From Jacaranda mimosifolia (taxonomy: Eukaryota > Streptophyta > Magnoliopsida > Lamiales > Bignoniaceae), in assembly GCA_018894105.1 (NCBI GenBank), contig CM032125.1:1178001-1242000 (forward strand): a stretch of 64,000 bases of DNA. The letters are read 5' to 3'. The translations under genes were made by a program, and so were the position numbers. The notes below the pieces were generated by a model. That model was not told the DNA's origin. It saw only the letters and a program-made list of their open reading frames with translations, and did not search any database. Below are positions 9,171 to 22,090 of the stretch, piece by piece; position 1 is the first letter of the stretch, and each line of letters starts with the position of its first letter.

Positions 9171-11092
9171 CCCTGGATTAATCATTTTGGATATGTTAGT
9201 AGCTTGGATAGATACAAAAGAAATTAAGAGAGAAAACTTATTGATCAATTCACTAATCATCAATCTAAATAAAATAATCAAGATCAAACATAAAAGATAT
9301 TTAGATAATTAGTGGAATGTTAAGAGAACAAAAAAAAAAAAACTACCTAAAATGGAAAGACATATTTTTCATTCCACATTTCCCACATACTCAATGACTA
9401 ACTAAATGGAGGGTATATTAATCATAGTATAAAGCAATATTATCTCACTAATTAATGGGTAGTTTAATAAATTATTTTACTTAAATTAAAGTTGAGTGCC
9501 TTTATTGATTTGTGTGGAGTGTAAATACCAACTCTGTCTCAAAATAATGATTAGAATATATATAGTGATAAAAAAATTAGGTAGTTTATATATATTTTTT
9601 ATACTTAAAAAGACATTTTTTCAAAAAATATATATAGTGTAATTATTACGGGGCGATAGTGGGCATTTTATATTAAATCAAATTTAAATTTGATTAATGT
9701 GATAATATTATATAGAGTACACTTGGAAAAAAAATTGAAAATACAAAAATAAATAGTATTTTAATTTTCAGTAAAAAATTGTAAAATAGTTTTCAGTTTT
9801 TAAATAGTATTTAAAATGAAAAAATTAATGGACTTTGAAAATGAAAACAAAAGGGACCTCAAAAAATGTTTGCGATTTCAAACACTCGAACACCAAACCC
9901 TTAAACCCTAAACAAATTCAGAATATATTGTAACACGTATGCATAAGTTTATAAGATTTTTTTATAAGTAAACTTAATTCAAACACCTTCCAAGTCATTT
10001 ATAAGAAGACTTTTGGGGTGATAACTTTGGTCCAAACTTTGCCAGCTTTCAGTCTTCCAAACAAATTAATTTGAAAAATAATTTCTTACCTTTGAAAATT
10101 TTTCAATAAATTTAAAAAAATACTTGAAATTTATACTAAAAATACAAAGTTACTATAATTTAAATTGCTAAGCATGAATTTAAATAAATGTTCAGATCTT
10201 CATAAAATTTCAATCTTGCAAAATATAAAACACACTAAACTTCAAATTCTAAATAAATAAAATCAAAATTTTTAAGAAAATATATGAACTTATTTTATCT
10301 TGAACTATTGCAATTTCTTGAACTATTATGATTTTCTGAATCGTATCCATTGGATATTGGTTGAATTCAGATATATCCATATATCCAAATTCGATTATAA
10401 TTATTCAGATAAAAAGAAAGCAATCAAATAAATAACATAATTTTTAGTTAATAATTGACTTTATAATTAATTATCAGTACTAATTAATATTGATAATGTT
10501 TGTCAACCAATAATAATTATGTTGATTAACTTTATTCTTCAAATTTTTATCTATATTACAATAATTTTTTTTTATTTATTCTTTTTCTTCCTAACTCTTC
10601 AATTGTAATTTATATATACAAATATATGGATTATGAGATTTATTGAAAAATATAGATAATATATTATTTAATAAATATATAATCGGAATAGATATTAAAT
10701 GTATCGGATACACATTTATCATATTCGTATCCATTTATAATCAGATATCTACTAATCGAGTATGAATTATATTTACTTTAAATAAATACGAATAAATTTT
10801 GTATAAACAGATATAAATGTGAATAGTAGATGAATTTTCGAATATTCATTTATAATCCTGATTGTATGAAATTGCTCTAGCAATATCAGTGGTAGGTCCA
10901 AAGTTAAAGAAACAAAGTATCCAGCTGAAATGAAAAGTGCCCACTGGCGGATTGTGACATCTGAACAACCAAACTATAACACCAAACACCTTTTCCTTTT
11001 TTTTAATGCTATATACATAGGTACAGATTTGCATTATTGGAGATAATCTACCAATTAGTTGAATAGTTGGAGCTAGTTGATTAGTATGCATG

Positions 11093-14000
11093 TAGAGGTG
11101 TCAAATGGGCTGATCTGGCGCATGGTTCAGGACTGTTTCAAGCCGGCTTGAGGGCCGCTCATGGGCTGAATCGTGATTTCCTTCTTTTTTTTTTTTGTTT
11201 GGAAAAATTTAGCTCGGCTCAAAACCAACCTATTATATAGGTGGGTCGGTTCGAGCAGGGCTAGGCAGGCTGACTCACTAATCAGCTAGCAGGCTGGCCC
11301 GCATATTTCTTTTTTAATTTTAAAATAAATTTAAAAATTCCAAGTTTTTAAATTTATGTGATTCTTAATGTTTTTTTTCAACACTTACATTTTTTTTTTT
11401 AAAACTTAATGGTTTATATTTATGTGATTTTTAATATTTTACAATACTTAAATTTTTGTAAACATATAGAAATTTATATTTTTATTAATTTTTTGTATTG
11501 ATTATATGTGGTGCCCCACACGGGGTGAGACCTAAGTGGAGGTGCCACTAATTCAAGCTTGAAATATAAATCAAACCATAACTAGGGAATCTGAAACTTA
11601 ACCAATTCAAATGAAAACAACTCGCATTAACCTAAAAGGTTGCTTCATTGTATACAACCATGGGTCTCTGGTTCACACACTATTCACATAACATCAGTTA
11701 CTGTTTCGATCAGGTGTAGTTATATATACAATCATAAAACCTAATCTATTACAAAATAGACTCTTGCTCACCATCATCTCCTGCATCTCACTTAGTTCTC
11801 ACTTAGTCCTGTCTGGGAAAAGAATAAAGAATAACAAGGAGGGTGAATCTTAAGGAGTTAGTGAGGGAAATACATAACAGGAGATAGAGGAAAAATATTG
11901 AAGTTGAGGAGCAATAAACAAGGTCATTGATAATAAATTAGATAATCAGTTCATGATTAACAAAAATCAGATTTAGACACATATAAATATGAAACATGTA
12001 AACATTTAGCTGGCCTGTTGGCATCTTTCCTTATTGCTCCTCGATGATTATAGGATAACAATACAATAGCATTTAACTTGAACATGAAAAACTTTCCTGT
12101 GCTCTCCATTTGCTTGAGTACACAGCTCGATGCATAACACTTTTCATGTGGCATGGTCAACCACATACCCAATTTCACCATTCACAATTTGCTACCTGCA
12201 GCTACTTGTAAGTCGAAATCGTAGGTGGGTACTAGTTGGAAGACCTGTCACCAACGGTCTATTCTACTTGGTCGTCTTTTTGGACCTAGCCCGAGGCCCA
12301 ACTTCCTGTGGCGTCCCTCCGGTTGAATGATATAATGCCAACAGCTATCAATTCAACTTTTAAAGCAATAACATGAACATTTCGGAACTCTACAAAATTT
12401 ATAATTTACAAGGCATAACATTATCCAATAACGATCGGCAAGGCCTATTCCAATAAATAAGGCATATGAACAATTGGGTGGAGTTCTGACACCAATAGGT
12501 CTGCTAGACCATTTCAAATATTACTTTTACCAATATCAAGAACATGGGGTTAGCTGGCAAGGTTGGGGTATAAGGGACAGAAATCTGACAATGTAAAGAA
12601 AGTTCTGGGCACCAGAATAAAAACAAGCAATAACCTTTAATGGGGTGTATACATTAGAAATAGATAACAATCAAGAATTCAAATAATATACGAATTTTCA
12701 ACAAGTACGATACAAAAATGAAAACCCTCACAGGGGTTTATCACAACAACAGGTAGGTACGAGAAAGGTGCCAGGTTGGCAGACCCTCACCTCCGTGACC
12801 TCAGAGGATGCAACTCCCATTAGCTATCTATTGGTCCTCGGGACCCACTTCATCATCACCTAACCAAAAGAAAATATCTACAGTCAAAATCTATTTTCAA
12901 CTCTAAATATCCTCGATAATTATAATTATATCAGTAGCAACCTAAAATCACAATTTCTTGGCTATTACAATAATTTCGACATAGTTGATACCAAGACGCT
13001 AATCAAGTCTCTATCACAAGAACAACTACGAGATTATGTCGATTCTAGTATCATAATGAAATTCTTCCTTAATTACCCAACCGTTTGTCCAGAATCAACG
13101 ATAATATCCCAATTGTCACAATTAATCTAATTATTACCACTAGGTCTTAAATATATAAAATTAGGGTTTTCTTCTTACAATACTCGAAATTTCCCAAAAT
13201 CTTCATAAAATAACACTACCTAATTTTCCTAAACTCGTACTGGCACATGCATACACTGAGTCTTAGTCCCCTATCATCTCAAATCCCCCAATTATCACAT
13301 CACAAGTTCCAATTTCATAAATCATAGTTAAATTGCTTAATTATCTCAGTTAATCCTAACATTACATAATATAATAAAATTTTGGGCCCATTAACTGCAC
13401 TACAGTCCATACATAGGAATATATGTGTATATATATCAGTCTTATACCATTTCTCATCCTTGGCATATTACAAAGTTATGGAAATAATGGTACATCGCAT
13501 GTATATACATATATATATAACAACATCTATCATCCAATCTTTTACCCCCGATTCGACTATTGAAACCTTGAAATCACGAACTAAGGGTACCATCACGACC
13601 GTCACGATGAAGAGAAGTTTTTGCTTATGCTCCACCGCCGCTAGCCCTCATCCATTGCAGTCGAAGAAAGTCACCGACACTACCATAAGGTACATCCCAG
13701 CTCAATAAACACAATGACAACTTCAATTTCAACTTTTGCTACCAGGAAAGCCTCCAATTTTAGCTCCAAAGCTTTAGCACCACCACTCGCAACCGCACGC
13801 CACCTCGCCTTGTTCTGCTCCACCGATCGCCAATTCAAGAAACTGAAACTACCAGGTTGTTCACCGAGCTGAGCCCATTAAGACCCACCCCCCGATCTAC
13901 CTCCAGAAGTTGCCGAAAGGAAGAACCCACCACCTCTATCATGCACCACCTTTGGCTCCATATTTCACGATACACCCACGATTGTTTGGGTGAAAGCTTG

Positions 14001-15163
14001 GTATTAACGTGTTCCTGGAAGCGAGGTAAAGACATTGGTTGGCTTGGTTTTGTATTTTTTGAGCTTGCTGGAGATGTTGTTGGAGAATGTGTGTGCATGT
14101 GGTATGGTTGTGAAGCTGGGAGTGAGAAGAAGAGATTGGCCGAGTTAGATTTTGGGTTTAGTGGCCACTGGCGGAAGATCACTAGAGAAGAATAAGAGGA
14201 CTTCGGTTGAAGAGAAGAAAGAAAAATGCATGGGGGAGGAAATGAAATTATCCCTATTTATACTAAGTACTATTTGGTAATTACAAACTTACACCCAAAA
14301 GGTTTGGTCAGCTTTCAATCATGCTCAAACGTTATAAACTATAACTTAAGCCCCCTTTGACCCAAAGTAGCAGCTATACAAACCCCAAAATTTCCAAGCT
14401 TTGCTCAATCTAGTTTTCAAAAATTATAATTTGACCCCAAAAACTTTTAAAATACAAAATAAATTAAAATTCATGCAAAATAAAATAAAATAAAATTAAA
14501 GGTAACGTTCTTATATTAAATTGAAATTTCTAGGGGTGTTACATTATATAATTTAAAAAAAGAATTAGATAAAGGTGCATATGACCAAACCTCTAAATGA
14601 AAGTACATAATAATAAAAAGAAACAAGCAACTTTGTAAAATTAAATAAACAACTTTGTAATATGTAAACATCTAAATATGCCTAATGATAAGCTGGTCAT
14701 TCACTTAAGTGATCTAAATCGCTCTCATATTGAAGTGCGATGGTGGATGCAGTTTCAAGCCATTCTTATTTTATAAATTTATAAATTATATTTTTTATTT
14801 TAATTCTTAATTTATATTTTTTATAAATTTATAATTTAAAATTTATAAATTATAAATTCAAAATTTTCTAAATTAATAATTTATAATTTATAATTTAAAA
14901 ATTATAAATTCTTATTTTTTAAAAATTATAAGTTACAATTTAAATTAAAAAATATCGTGGGATAAGTGGGCCACCAGCCCACTGTCCTTCACGATTCGAG
15001 GGCTAGCCGGTCTCGGCTTCAAAATTTTAGCTCAGGATGGATTTTCAAGTGAGTCAGTCTAGCTCAGCCCATATTAAAAAATTAAACAAGCTGAGCTGGG
15101 ATGGTTTTTTTTGGAGGTTGACTGGGGCAGAGCCAGTTGGCCCTACCCCTTTTGACACCTCTA
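11093..15163. mobile_element. hAT-type element, interrupted by a gypsy LTR
   Basis: Inverted ends TAGAGGTGTCAAA at 11093 and TTTGACACCTCTA at 15163. Flanks carry an 8-base duplication TTAGCATG (15164-15171; left copy 11081-11092 reads TTAG-tatg-CATG with a 4-base slip). The paralogous empty site is at 8212-8220. Removing the nested LTR leaves about 1.03 kb without transposase, so the element is non-autonomous. Subterminal 'gggctg' / 'cagccc' runs match a common plant hAT family. Confidence 0.8.
11507..14543 (-). mobile_element. 3.0-kb gypsy-type solo LTR nested in the hAT element
   Basis: Read on the minus strand it starts TGTAACACCCCTAG and ends GGGGCACCACA, with a perfect TTATA target duplication (11502-11506, 14544-14548). 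TGTAACACCC starts are characteristic of plant gypsy LTRs. No gag-pol is present. It shares layout with 22091-24826, including a 'ggtgccaggttggcag'-type segment (12768 versus 23301). A GC-richer patch at 13560-14200 produces open frames on both strands that have no family resemblance. Solo LTR is the simplest reading; a short non-autonomous element is possible. Confidence 0.75.
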
Positions 15164-15213
15164 TTAGCATGCACAAAAGGTATATACACTCATTCAAAAT
15201 GCATATCAACTAA

Positions 15214-15614
15214 GAGGGCGTTCGGCTTAGCTTATTCAAAAGGTCTATAAAAGCTCCTACATCTTAGAAGATGTTTTTTGGAGCTTATAAGATTTTGGAT
15301 CTTTCTTAAAAAAAGCTCGTAAAGTGTTTGGATAAAATAAGATTTTAGAGCTTATAAGATGTTAGTAATGACAAGTTTGTAGTTAATATGCTTAAAATCA
15401 AGAGAGCTTGTTAAGATCTTAAAAATAAGTTAGGAATTCCTAACTTTTCTAAAAAGAGCTTATAAGCTCCTAACATCTTATTTTAGAAGTTTATAAGCTC
15501 TTTTTTTTTAAAAAAAAAGTAAAATTACCAAACACTTTTTGACATCTTATAAGATGTTACTCAAACATCTTATAGGATGTTTTGAGGAGCTTCTAAGGTT
15601 ACCCAAACACCCTC
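15214..15614. mobile_element. Tourist-like (Harbinger) MITE copy 1
   Basis: 401 bases with inverted ends GAGGGCGTTCGG / CCAAACACCCTC and a TAA target duplication (15211-15213, 15615-15617). The interior is full of 'cttataagatgtt' repeats. Copy 1 of the segmental duplication is uninterrupted at the matching place (about 8258). Confidence 0.8.
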
Positions 15615-15756
15615 TAAGTACCATTGTACTGAGTTTCATTAATATCTGTGATATAACAAATTAAGATTCTAAGGATGAAAAAGTAAAAATCAACTAAAAG
15701 GCCAAATTAATTAAATAAAAAAGATATAAATGTGTCTACCAATGTAAGCCCATTTA

Positions 15757-16123
15757 GAAGGCATTTGGGTGAGCTTATAAGCTCCTTAAAACATCATTTA
15801 AGTGTTTAAGAGCTTATAAGATGATAAAAAATGTTTGGTAATTCTTTTTGAAATGGAACTTATAATATCCTAAAATAAGATGTTAGCATCGTATAAGCTC
15901 TTTTAAGAAAAGTATGAAGAGATTAACTTATTTCTAAGATTTTAACAAGCTCGTTTATTTTTTACCATTTTAATTATAATATTGTCTTTACTAATATCTT
16001 ATAAGCTCTAAAATCTTATTTTATCCTAACACTTCAATAACTTATTTTAAAAATAAGATCTAACATTTTATAAGCTCCAAAACATCTTATAAGATGTTTT
16101 GAATAAGTTTACCAAACTCCCTT
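15757..16123. mobile_element. Tourist-like MITE copy 2
   Basis: 367 bases, ends GAAGGCATTTGGG / CCAAACTCCCTT, TTA duplication (15754-15756, 16124-16126). The empty site is visible in the paralog at about 8388-8396 (cacTTAagatgg). Confidence 0.85.
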
Positions 16124-16289
16124 TTAAGATAGACGCTTCCACCTTAGCGGGCCAAAGTCCATCAAGGACTCAATTAGTATAAAAATCAACTTTCAAAACA
16201 AAAAAGACATTTAAGCAATCATTTATAAAATTTGAGCTTTGGCTCTATGCAAGTACGTTTCAAGAGCAGAAACCCAACACTTCATTGAT

Positions 16290-16920
16290 TTTAATTTAGA
16301 GAAGACCCCATTTGTCTATGGGAAACTCTTCTCTAACGTAAAAACACTGAGGATTCAAATGAGATCCAGAGCTCGAGACTCCAATGCCTCCAATGGCACC
16401 CTAAGATGAGAACACGGAGAAAAATCTACTGGATGCCAAGCATCATCCCATGATTGAGCAAATGAGCACTGTGCTTCAAGCACTAGAGGTACCATCTGAG
16501 CTGCAAACTCTTCTCTTTGGAGACCAATACAGCAGATTGCTCAAGAGATCTTGATGACATTGGCAAAAGGCGACTTAGTGCAGACCTCAACAAACACAAT
16601 GGTCCCCACTGTACAATAATATTGCTTATGGAGTGAAACACAACCCCCCCCCCCCCCCGCCCCCCCAGCACCTAGTGAAGAAGAAGATGTGACTATGCTA
16701 TTGCCCCCAAAGGCGAGTCTTTAATAAGGTGATCGTATCGAAGAAAGGGACGGTCCCATGGCTATCCCCAAAACCCAATAACAGGTTGGAACCCCATTGC
16801 CGACTGCTACCATAACAATAGTGGATTCAAGGTGCCAACCTTGTGGAGTTTGATGTAGTGAGAGATCCCCCAAGTACTAAGATGATGATGTGCCGCTCTT
16901 GGATTAATCATGTTAGATTA
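16290..16920. other. Second copy of the GC-rich island
   Basis: Collinear with 8540-9170 but more decayed, including a C15-G-C7 tract at 16644-16666. No intact frame; function unknown. Confidence 0.35.
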
Positions 16921-18105
16921 ATTTGTTAATAACTTGGATAGATACAGAAGATAAAGAAGAAATTAAGAGAGAAAACTTATTGACTAATTTGCTAATCATC
17001 AATCCAAATAAAATAATCAAGATCAAACATAGAAGAATAGTTAGATAATTAATGGAATATTAAGAGAACAAAACAAAAAACACTACCTAAAATGGAAAGA
17101 CAGATTAATATTTTTCATTCCACATTTTCCACATACTGCATGATTAACTAAATGGAGAGTAGCAATATTATTTCACTGATTAATGGTAGTTTTATAATTC
17201 TTTCACTAAAAGAAAAAGTTGAGTGTCTTTATCAATTTGTAGAGCATAAATATCAACTCCATTAGAAATATTGTCTCAAATAATTGTAGTATATATAGTG
17301 ATAAAAATTTAGGTAGTTTATATTTTTTATGCTTAAATAGACATGCTTTTCAAAATATATGTATATTTTAATTTTGTTTTATTTTATTTTATTTTTTTTG
17401 CAACGGTGGTGGTTGTTTTATATCAAATCAAATTTAAATTTGAATTATATGATAATAGGATATAGAGTAGACTTTTTTAAAAAAATTGAAAATAAAAATT
17501 AAATAAATGATATTCTAAATTCCAATCAAAATTTATAAAATAGTTTTCAAATTTTAAATAGTATTGAAAATGGAAAAATTAATGGACTTTGAAAATAGAA
17601 ACAAAATGGACCTCAAAAAATGCTTACTATTCCAAACACTCAAACAAATTCAGAATATATTGTAACGTACATAAATTTAAAAAAAAAAAAATTATAAGTA
17701 AACTTATTCAAACACCTTCCAAGACAAAAATAAAAAGACTTTTGCATGCGGTGATAACTTAATGCGGTGATAAAAAGACTTTTGCATCATCATTCATCAA
17801 CAACCGTTGGAAACTCTGAAAGTTCAAACAGAAAAGAGTAGCCAACAAAAAAGTTCATCCCTAAACCATCTTTATATATATGCAGCTAATCTTTTTTTTC
17901 CCAATTTTCATTTATACCTATATGTCAGTCCGGTTTAAATCATCTATTCCATTCCCCATTCGATCTATTGTTCTATTTCATGAATATATGACATGTGTAT
18001 TAAATATTTTCTTATAAAAATAATTAATTGAGAATCACATACATCTGACATAAATAGCAAAAGTTGAAATAGGAGATGAAATAGGGACTTGAACTATTCA
18101 AAAGT

Positions 18106-19039
18106 AGACCTGTAAATGGGTGGGGTATTATCATACCCATACCCAACCCTAAAATACCCAGAAGGATGACCCTAATTTTACCCTACTCTAAAATACCTAG
18201 AAGAACGAAACCCTAATTTTACCCTACCTTATCAAACCCAAGACCCACTGGTTCCAGTTTATTGGACTTATGTTTTTAATATACATATTTATTTTCTTAA
18301 TATATATTAAAGATATTATTTTGCATACGATGACAAAAAATAAACTTTTTATATTTAATTTAATTTAATCATTAGATTTAAATTATTTAATTTTAAACTT
18401 TTTGCTAATTAAATTAATTGTTTTATTGATATAATAGTTAAACTTTATTAATATAATTAACAATTAAAGTTTTTGCTAATTAAATTAATATAACTAAAAA
18501 TAGTTTAAAAGCAAAAACGTTTTTCTATATTTAATTTTATAAAAAAAGTTAATTTCTATATTAATAAACTTTATTCATTAACAAAATTAATTTTATTAAC
18601 TATTTTTATGAAAATTATTTATTCCACTATTAATTTTAATATTCTTAATTTTATTAATGAAAAATGTTCAACTGTTGCTATTGCCATTCTAATTAAAAAA
18701 AATAAATTGCTATCCCAATATATTAACTTTATTAATTTTACTAATTTAGTTTAATTTTTAATGAAGAAAATAATTTTATTGTTACTGTTCATTTACATAT
18801 TTGTAATTTTTTATATAAAAAGTTTATCATTAATATAAATTTGATTTGGGTATAAATAATTTTTAGATTCATAAATTAAATTTAAATATAAAGTAATGGA
18901 TAATTTTTTGGCATGGGTACACGAGTAATTTGTGGGTATAGACTCTACTCATACCCATCACATTATCTTTAATAAGTATGGATATGAGTATTGATATTTT
19001 AGGCTTGGGTAGGGTAACACCTACCCATTTACAGGCCTA
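18106..19039. mobile_element. hAT-type non-autonomous element
   Basis: Ends TAGACCTGTAAATGGG / CCCATTTACAGGCCTA with a perfect 8-base duplication TTCAAAAG (18098-18105, 19040-19047), the hallmark of hAT insertion. 934 bases, AT-rich interior, no transposase. It separates an NLR relic from its 3' flank. Confidence 0.9.
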
Positions 19040-19047
19040 TTCAAAAG

Positions 19048-19345
19048 TATGTATTATATCTAACATGATCAAAAGCAAAAACAGCGTCCAATTTGAGATA
19101 ACAATGATTACTCAAAATGGTACCTCCCGCAAACGCACAATATGGACTTGAAGAGCAGTATCTCCACAATTTTGTTGTTGCTACTTTTGTATCCACTTGG
19201 CCGAGTCCACAAAAGTTTAGTTATGGTTATCAACCTTAATGAGTTCAAGTGTTGGAATTTCTTCAATATAATTCCATCTGGAATCTCACTTAGATCCCAA
19301 CAATGATAAAGCGCTAGGTTCTTGAGGCCTACTATTCTTGTCCTA
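19048..19345 (-). pseudogene. NLR C-terminal LRR relic
   Basis: On the minus strand this matches the last ~85 codons of the NLRs: the segment for LHEIPDGI.EIPTLELI.VD through the terminal region and the donor-like motif (19055-19070). Frames are broken and the gene ends abruptly at about 19345. Its 3' flank continues beyond the hAT element at 17790-17860, matching the downstream region of the other NLRs. Confidence 0.75.
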
Positions 19346-19926
19346 ATTTTGCATCTATTGACTAGTCCACTAATCTAATAGGAGCTTATTATTTCAGCTC
19401 ACCCTAGTCATGGTATTAGCAAGAATCCTTAGGGAGTACAGGCATTTAAGTCAAGATATCTTGCTCTGACTAGTCAAGCCCCTCCTTCTTTAAGTTTAAG
19501 GAAAATAGGAATGTCCCTTTCCCTTTTTTTTCCTTTTTTTCTAGATTTGATGAGTGGACCATTCATCTCGAAGGAATTAGATTCAACAATGGATTAATTA
19601 AGTTAGCTAGTGAATCAAAAAGTGGTTGAGTGAAGCTGTAAAACAAGTAAGTCAAAAGCCGCAAGGTCTAAGCATGTATTCATTCCTCCCAACTAGTCAA
19701 ATCTAGTTGAGAGAGGAAAGAACGAGTGTAACGAGAATCAGAACAAGCAGAACACTTCCCACGAAAGGTAAAAGTGGTTAGGCGGGTTGATAGTTAGTGT
19801 TGGTTTGGAAGAACTAGATCTATTCAACCACGTGCTCAAAGGATTTAGGTAAAGAACACAAAAGAATAAATGCTTGATCATTATCTTCAATTTCATCCTT
19901 ATTAAAATAATCAATATACTAAGTAA
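19346..19926. other. Unassigned segment, possibly organelle-derived
   Basis: Base composition and texture differ from the surroundings (less AT-biased, no repeats shared within the window). The style is reminiscent of plant mitochondrial intergenic DNA, but this is an impression only. No coding frame is recognised. Confidence 0.2.
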
Positions 19927-20283
19927 TAGAAGTATCCTCCTTCATCCTAGCGGTGAATAACCGTTGTTTCAAATACAACTAATTTGTGAGGGACTTTGTC
20001 ATATATACTCTTCAACTTTGACCACAATCTTGCTGGTGTACTTTCTATGGTGACCTCTCTCACTACGTTATCTGCTAGTGATAACACCAAGGTACCATAA
20101 GCTTTTGCCATAAATTCATCATTTTCCTCAACTGAAAGCATCTCTGGCAAGAAATCTTTGCCCTTCAGCGCTTTCTACAAATCTTGTTGATAAAGAAAGG
20201 CTTGCACCTTAATCTTTGACAACCCAAAATCATTCTTCCCATCGATTTCTCTCCTCATACTTCATGGCGAACATTTTGTCAAT
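19927..20283 (-). pseudogene. Copia gag fragment (UBN2-type)
   Basis: A broken minus-strand frame resembling the Ty1-copia gag N-terminal region: an initial KMFAMKYEERNRW-type stretch, then ENDEFMAKAYGTLVLSL..VVREV..ESTPARLWSKLKSIYD. Stops and a frameshift separate the pieces. It lies immediately downstream of the primer-binding site and LTR of the same element. gag would form the virus-like particle; no protease, integrase or reverse transcriptase follows. Confidence 0.75.
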
Positions 20284-20285
20284 TT

Positions 20286-20299
20286 GGCTCTTGATACCA
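20286..20299 (-). other. Copia primer-binding site
   Basis: On the minus strand TGGTATCAAGAGCC, three bases after the LTR end, complementary to the 3' end of the initiator methionine tRNA as in most plant copia elements. Confidence 0.8.
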
Positions 20300-20302
20300 T
20301 TT

Positions 20303-20977
20303 TGTTGTAACCCAAAAAGACCAAGCAATAATAATTGAAAATACTCATAAAGTAATTCAATTAAAAAAAAAAAAGATTTAACGTGGCTCAACGATGTGCG
20401 TAATCCACCCAACAAATATATGAATTTACTAATTCCAAATCAAGTACCAAGTACAAATTTAAATCTCACAAATCTCACAAGAACACCTAACACCCTCATT
20501 CTAACCTCCATTCTAAAGAGAAAATCTCTAAAACAGTATGGAATCACTTTTCTAGGGCTCGTTCTACCAATCTTGAAGAAAAGAGGGTTTAAAAACCCAA
20601 ACAAATCACAAAATGTGCTTCGGCCCTGCACACCGTGATGTGGCACACAAGATTTGCATCTCGGCGTGGAAAACCCATGTTTTGGCAGATTGCTCCACAC
20701 CAGAGCATACAAATCTTGTGCCCCAGTGTGTAGTTCCGATGAGCTCCGCGCCAAGGTGCAGCCAGCTTGCACCCTGGCGCACGTTGCAGATGGAATTTGC
20801 CCAGGCCTGCGCCTAGGCATGACTCCTTGGGCCCTGGCGCACAGTATTCTGCCCATAGGTACCAGGATTCATCTCATCATGTTGTCTTGATGTCGTCTTG
20901 CCCGATTTCGCACCGTTTCTTCACCATTTTCACCGTTACTCGTAATTTGCAACTTCAATTTCAAGTTACACTCAACA
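20303..20977 (-). mobile_element. 5' LTR of the truncated copia element
   Basis: 675 bases, minus strand, starting TGTTGAGTGTAACTTG at 20977 and ending GGGTTACAACA at 20303. The GC-rich core (20610-20870) makes several open frames that are not genes. No 3' LTR is found, so the element (19927-20977) is truncated. Confidence 0.8.
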
Positions 20978-21029
20978 TTTAGGTTTGCAATCATTTTTTT
21001 AGGATTTCAGTAAGTCTCAAGTTTCTTGC

Positions 21030-22085
21030 TCCCGAACCAACTAACGATGCAAATTATTAGGCCGTTGCATCATAAAAGCTTGGATGCCTTGACTAAGCAA
21101 TGTCGCTTATAGTCTACCTTCCAAGGCGCGGCTGTTCATAAATATTCATTTTTGAAGATTTTCATGTATGCAATTATTTTGCCACACTCCTATGTCCAGC
21201 TTTTTCATGTTTTTTCGCCCAAATATTTACTCAAATGTTAAGAGGGTTTCTGTTGAGCGAAAACCTTTAGCGACCCATCCCTTTGTGTATTTTAGGACCT
21301 ATGTTTGAATCACCCAAAACTAAATATCAGAGCTTAATTCGACCGGCTTTTTCTTTAGATAAAATATTTTCTGGACCCATCATATTTAAATCCTCTCAAT
21401 CTCCGAACATTGTTCTAATTTTTCGTAGAATCAGGTTTCCAAATCTCTTAATCAGTAGGAGCATATATAATAAAACATCGTATATCAACAGTCCTTGTAT
21501 GATTAAAGGTTGTCCGTTTCCTTGCAGTCTCTGCCTGTCTAACAAACAAGGTTTGGAGATACTTGTCAAGAAAATCAATTATATTAATCCAATATAATGT
21601 ACTGATAGCTGCAGCAGACCCACAATCAAAGAGAAGAGATATTTTATGAGCTATGTTTTGAGATAAGAGTTTCTCACTGAGCTATTGCATTTTTAACATC
21701 TGACCAACCAGATTATTACACCAAGTAAACATTATTATTTTTATCTAAATTAAAATATTCAGCTTAACTGATCAGTATGAAATTGGTCCTACAGGAAGCT
21801 TCCATATTATAAAGATACAACTTCTAGAAAGTACCGTTGTTAACAAACAATGTCTGGCTTAATTAATAAGTGTTCCATCTAATGGCAGGCTTAATTATTG
21901 AGTTCATCATTTATAATTTTGGTATGGTTGGTTTGGTCAATTTTTAGGCAAACCATGGATGAACACTATAATTTTGGGAGGGGGTGTTGCAAAAATATTA
22001 AAAACTATCTTTAATTTGTGATTATTACACATTGAAGAAAAACCAAACTAATAAGACTTTATTCATATATGTAAGAAAGAAGATC
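21030..22085. repeat. Intergenic repeat block, copy 1
   Basis: Collinear with 42370-44500 and 56262-57640: shared segments include 'catcataaaa.c.tag' , 'gaaaaccttt.agcgaccca', 'ctatgtttgaatcacccaaa', 'tttccttgcag' and 'aaacaaggtt'. It leads into NLR promoter-like sequence, so it is probably part of the ancestral NLR unit's upstream region rather than a separate transposon. No coding frame is shared by all three copies. Confidence 0.6.
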
Positions 22086-22090
22086 ATTGT

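Larger units (their letters stand above)
7540..10080. repeat. Segmental duplication copy 1 (compact)
   Basis: Order of matching blocks is shared with 10080-17780: an AT-rich segment (7540-7800 matches 10080-10320), an NLR promoter echo (8130-8170 / 10860-10900), 'ctcattcaaa.tgcatat' (8238 / 15190), a GC-rich island (8540-9170 / 16290-16920) and an NLR 3'-flank segment (9820-10060 / 17560-17780). Copy 1 lacks the large insertions of copy 2 and serves as its empty-site reference. Confidence 0.8.
10080..17780. repeat. Segmental duplication copy 2 (inflated by insertions)
   Basis: Collinear with 7540-10080 but about three times longer, because it carries a hAT element with a nested gypsy LTR (11093-15163), two Tourist-like MITEs (15214-15614, 15757-16123) and an extra AT-rich segment at about 10335-10855 of unknown type. 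Confidence 0.8.

Noticed and set aside
13835..14195. Overlapping 112-115-residue frames on both strands
   Set aside because: Within the 3.0-kb gypsy-type LTR; no family resemblance, and open on both strands simply because of local base composition.
20440..20890. Overlapping frames up to 138 residues
   Set aside because: All are in the GC-rich core of the copia LTR 20303-20977.
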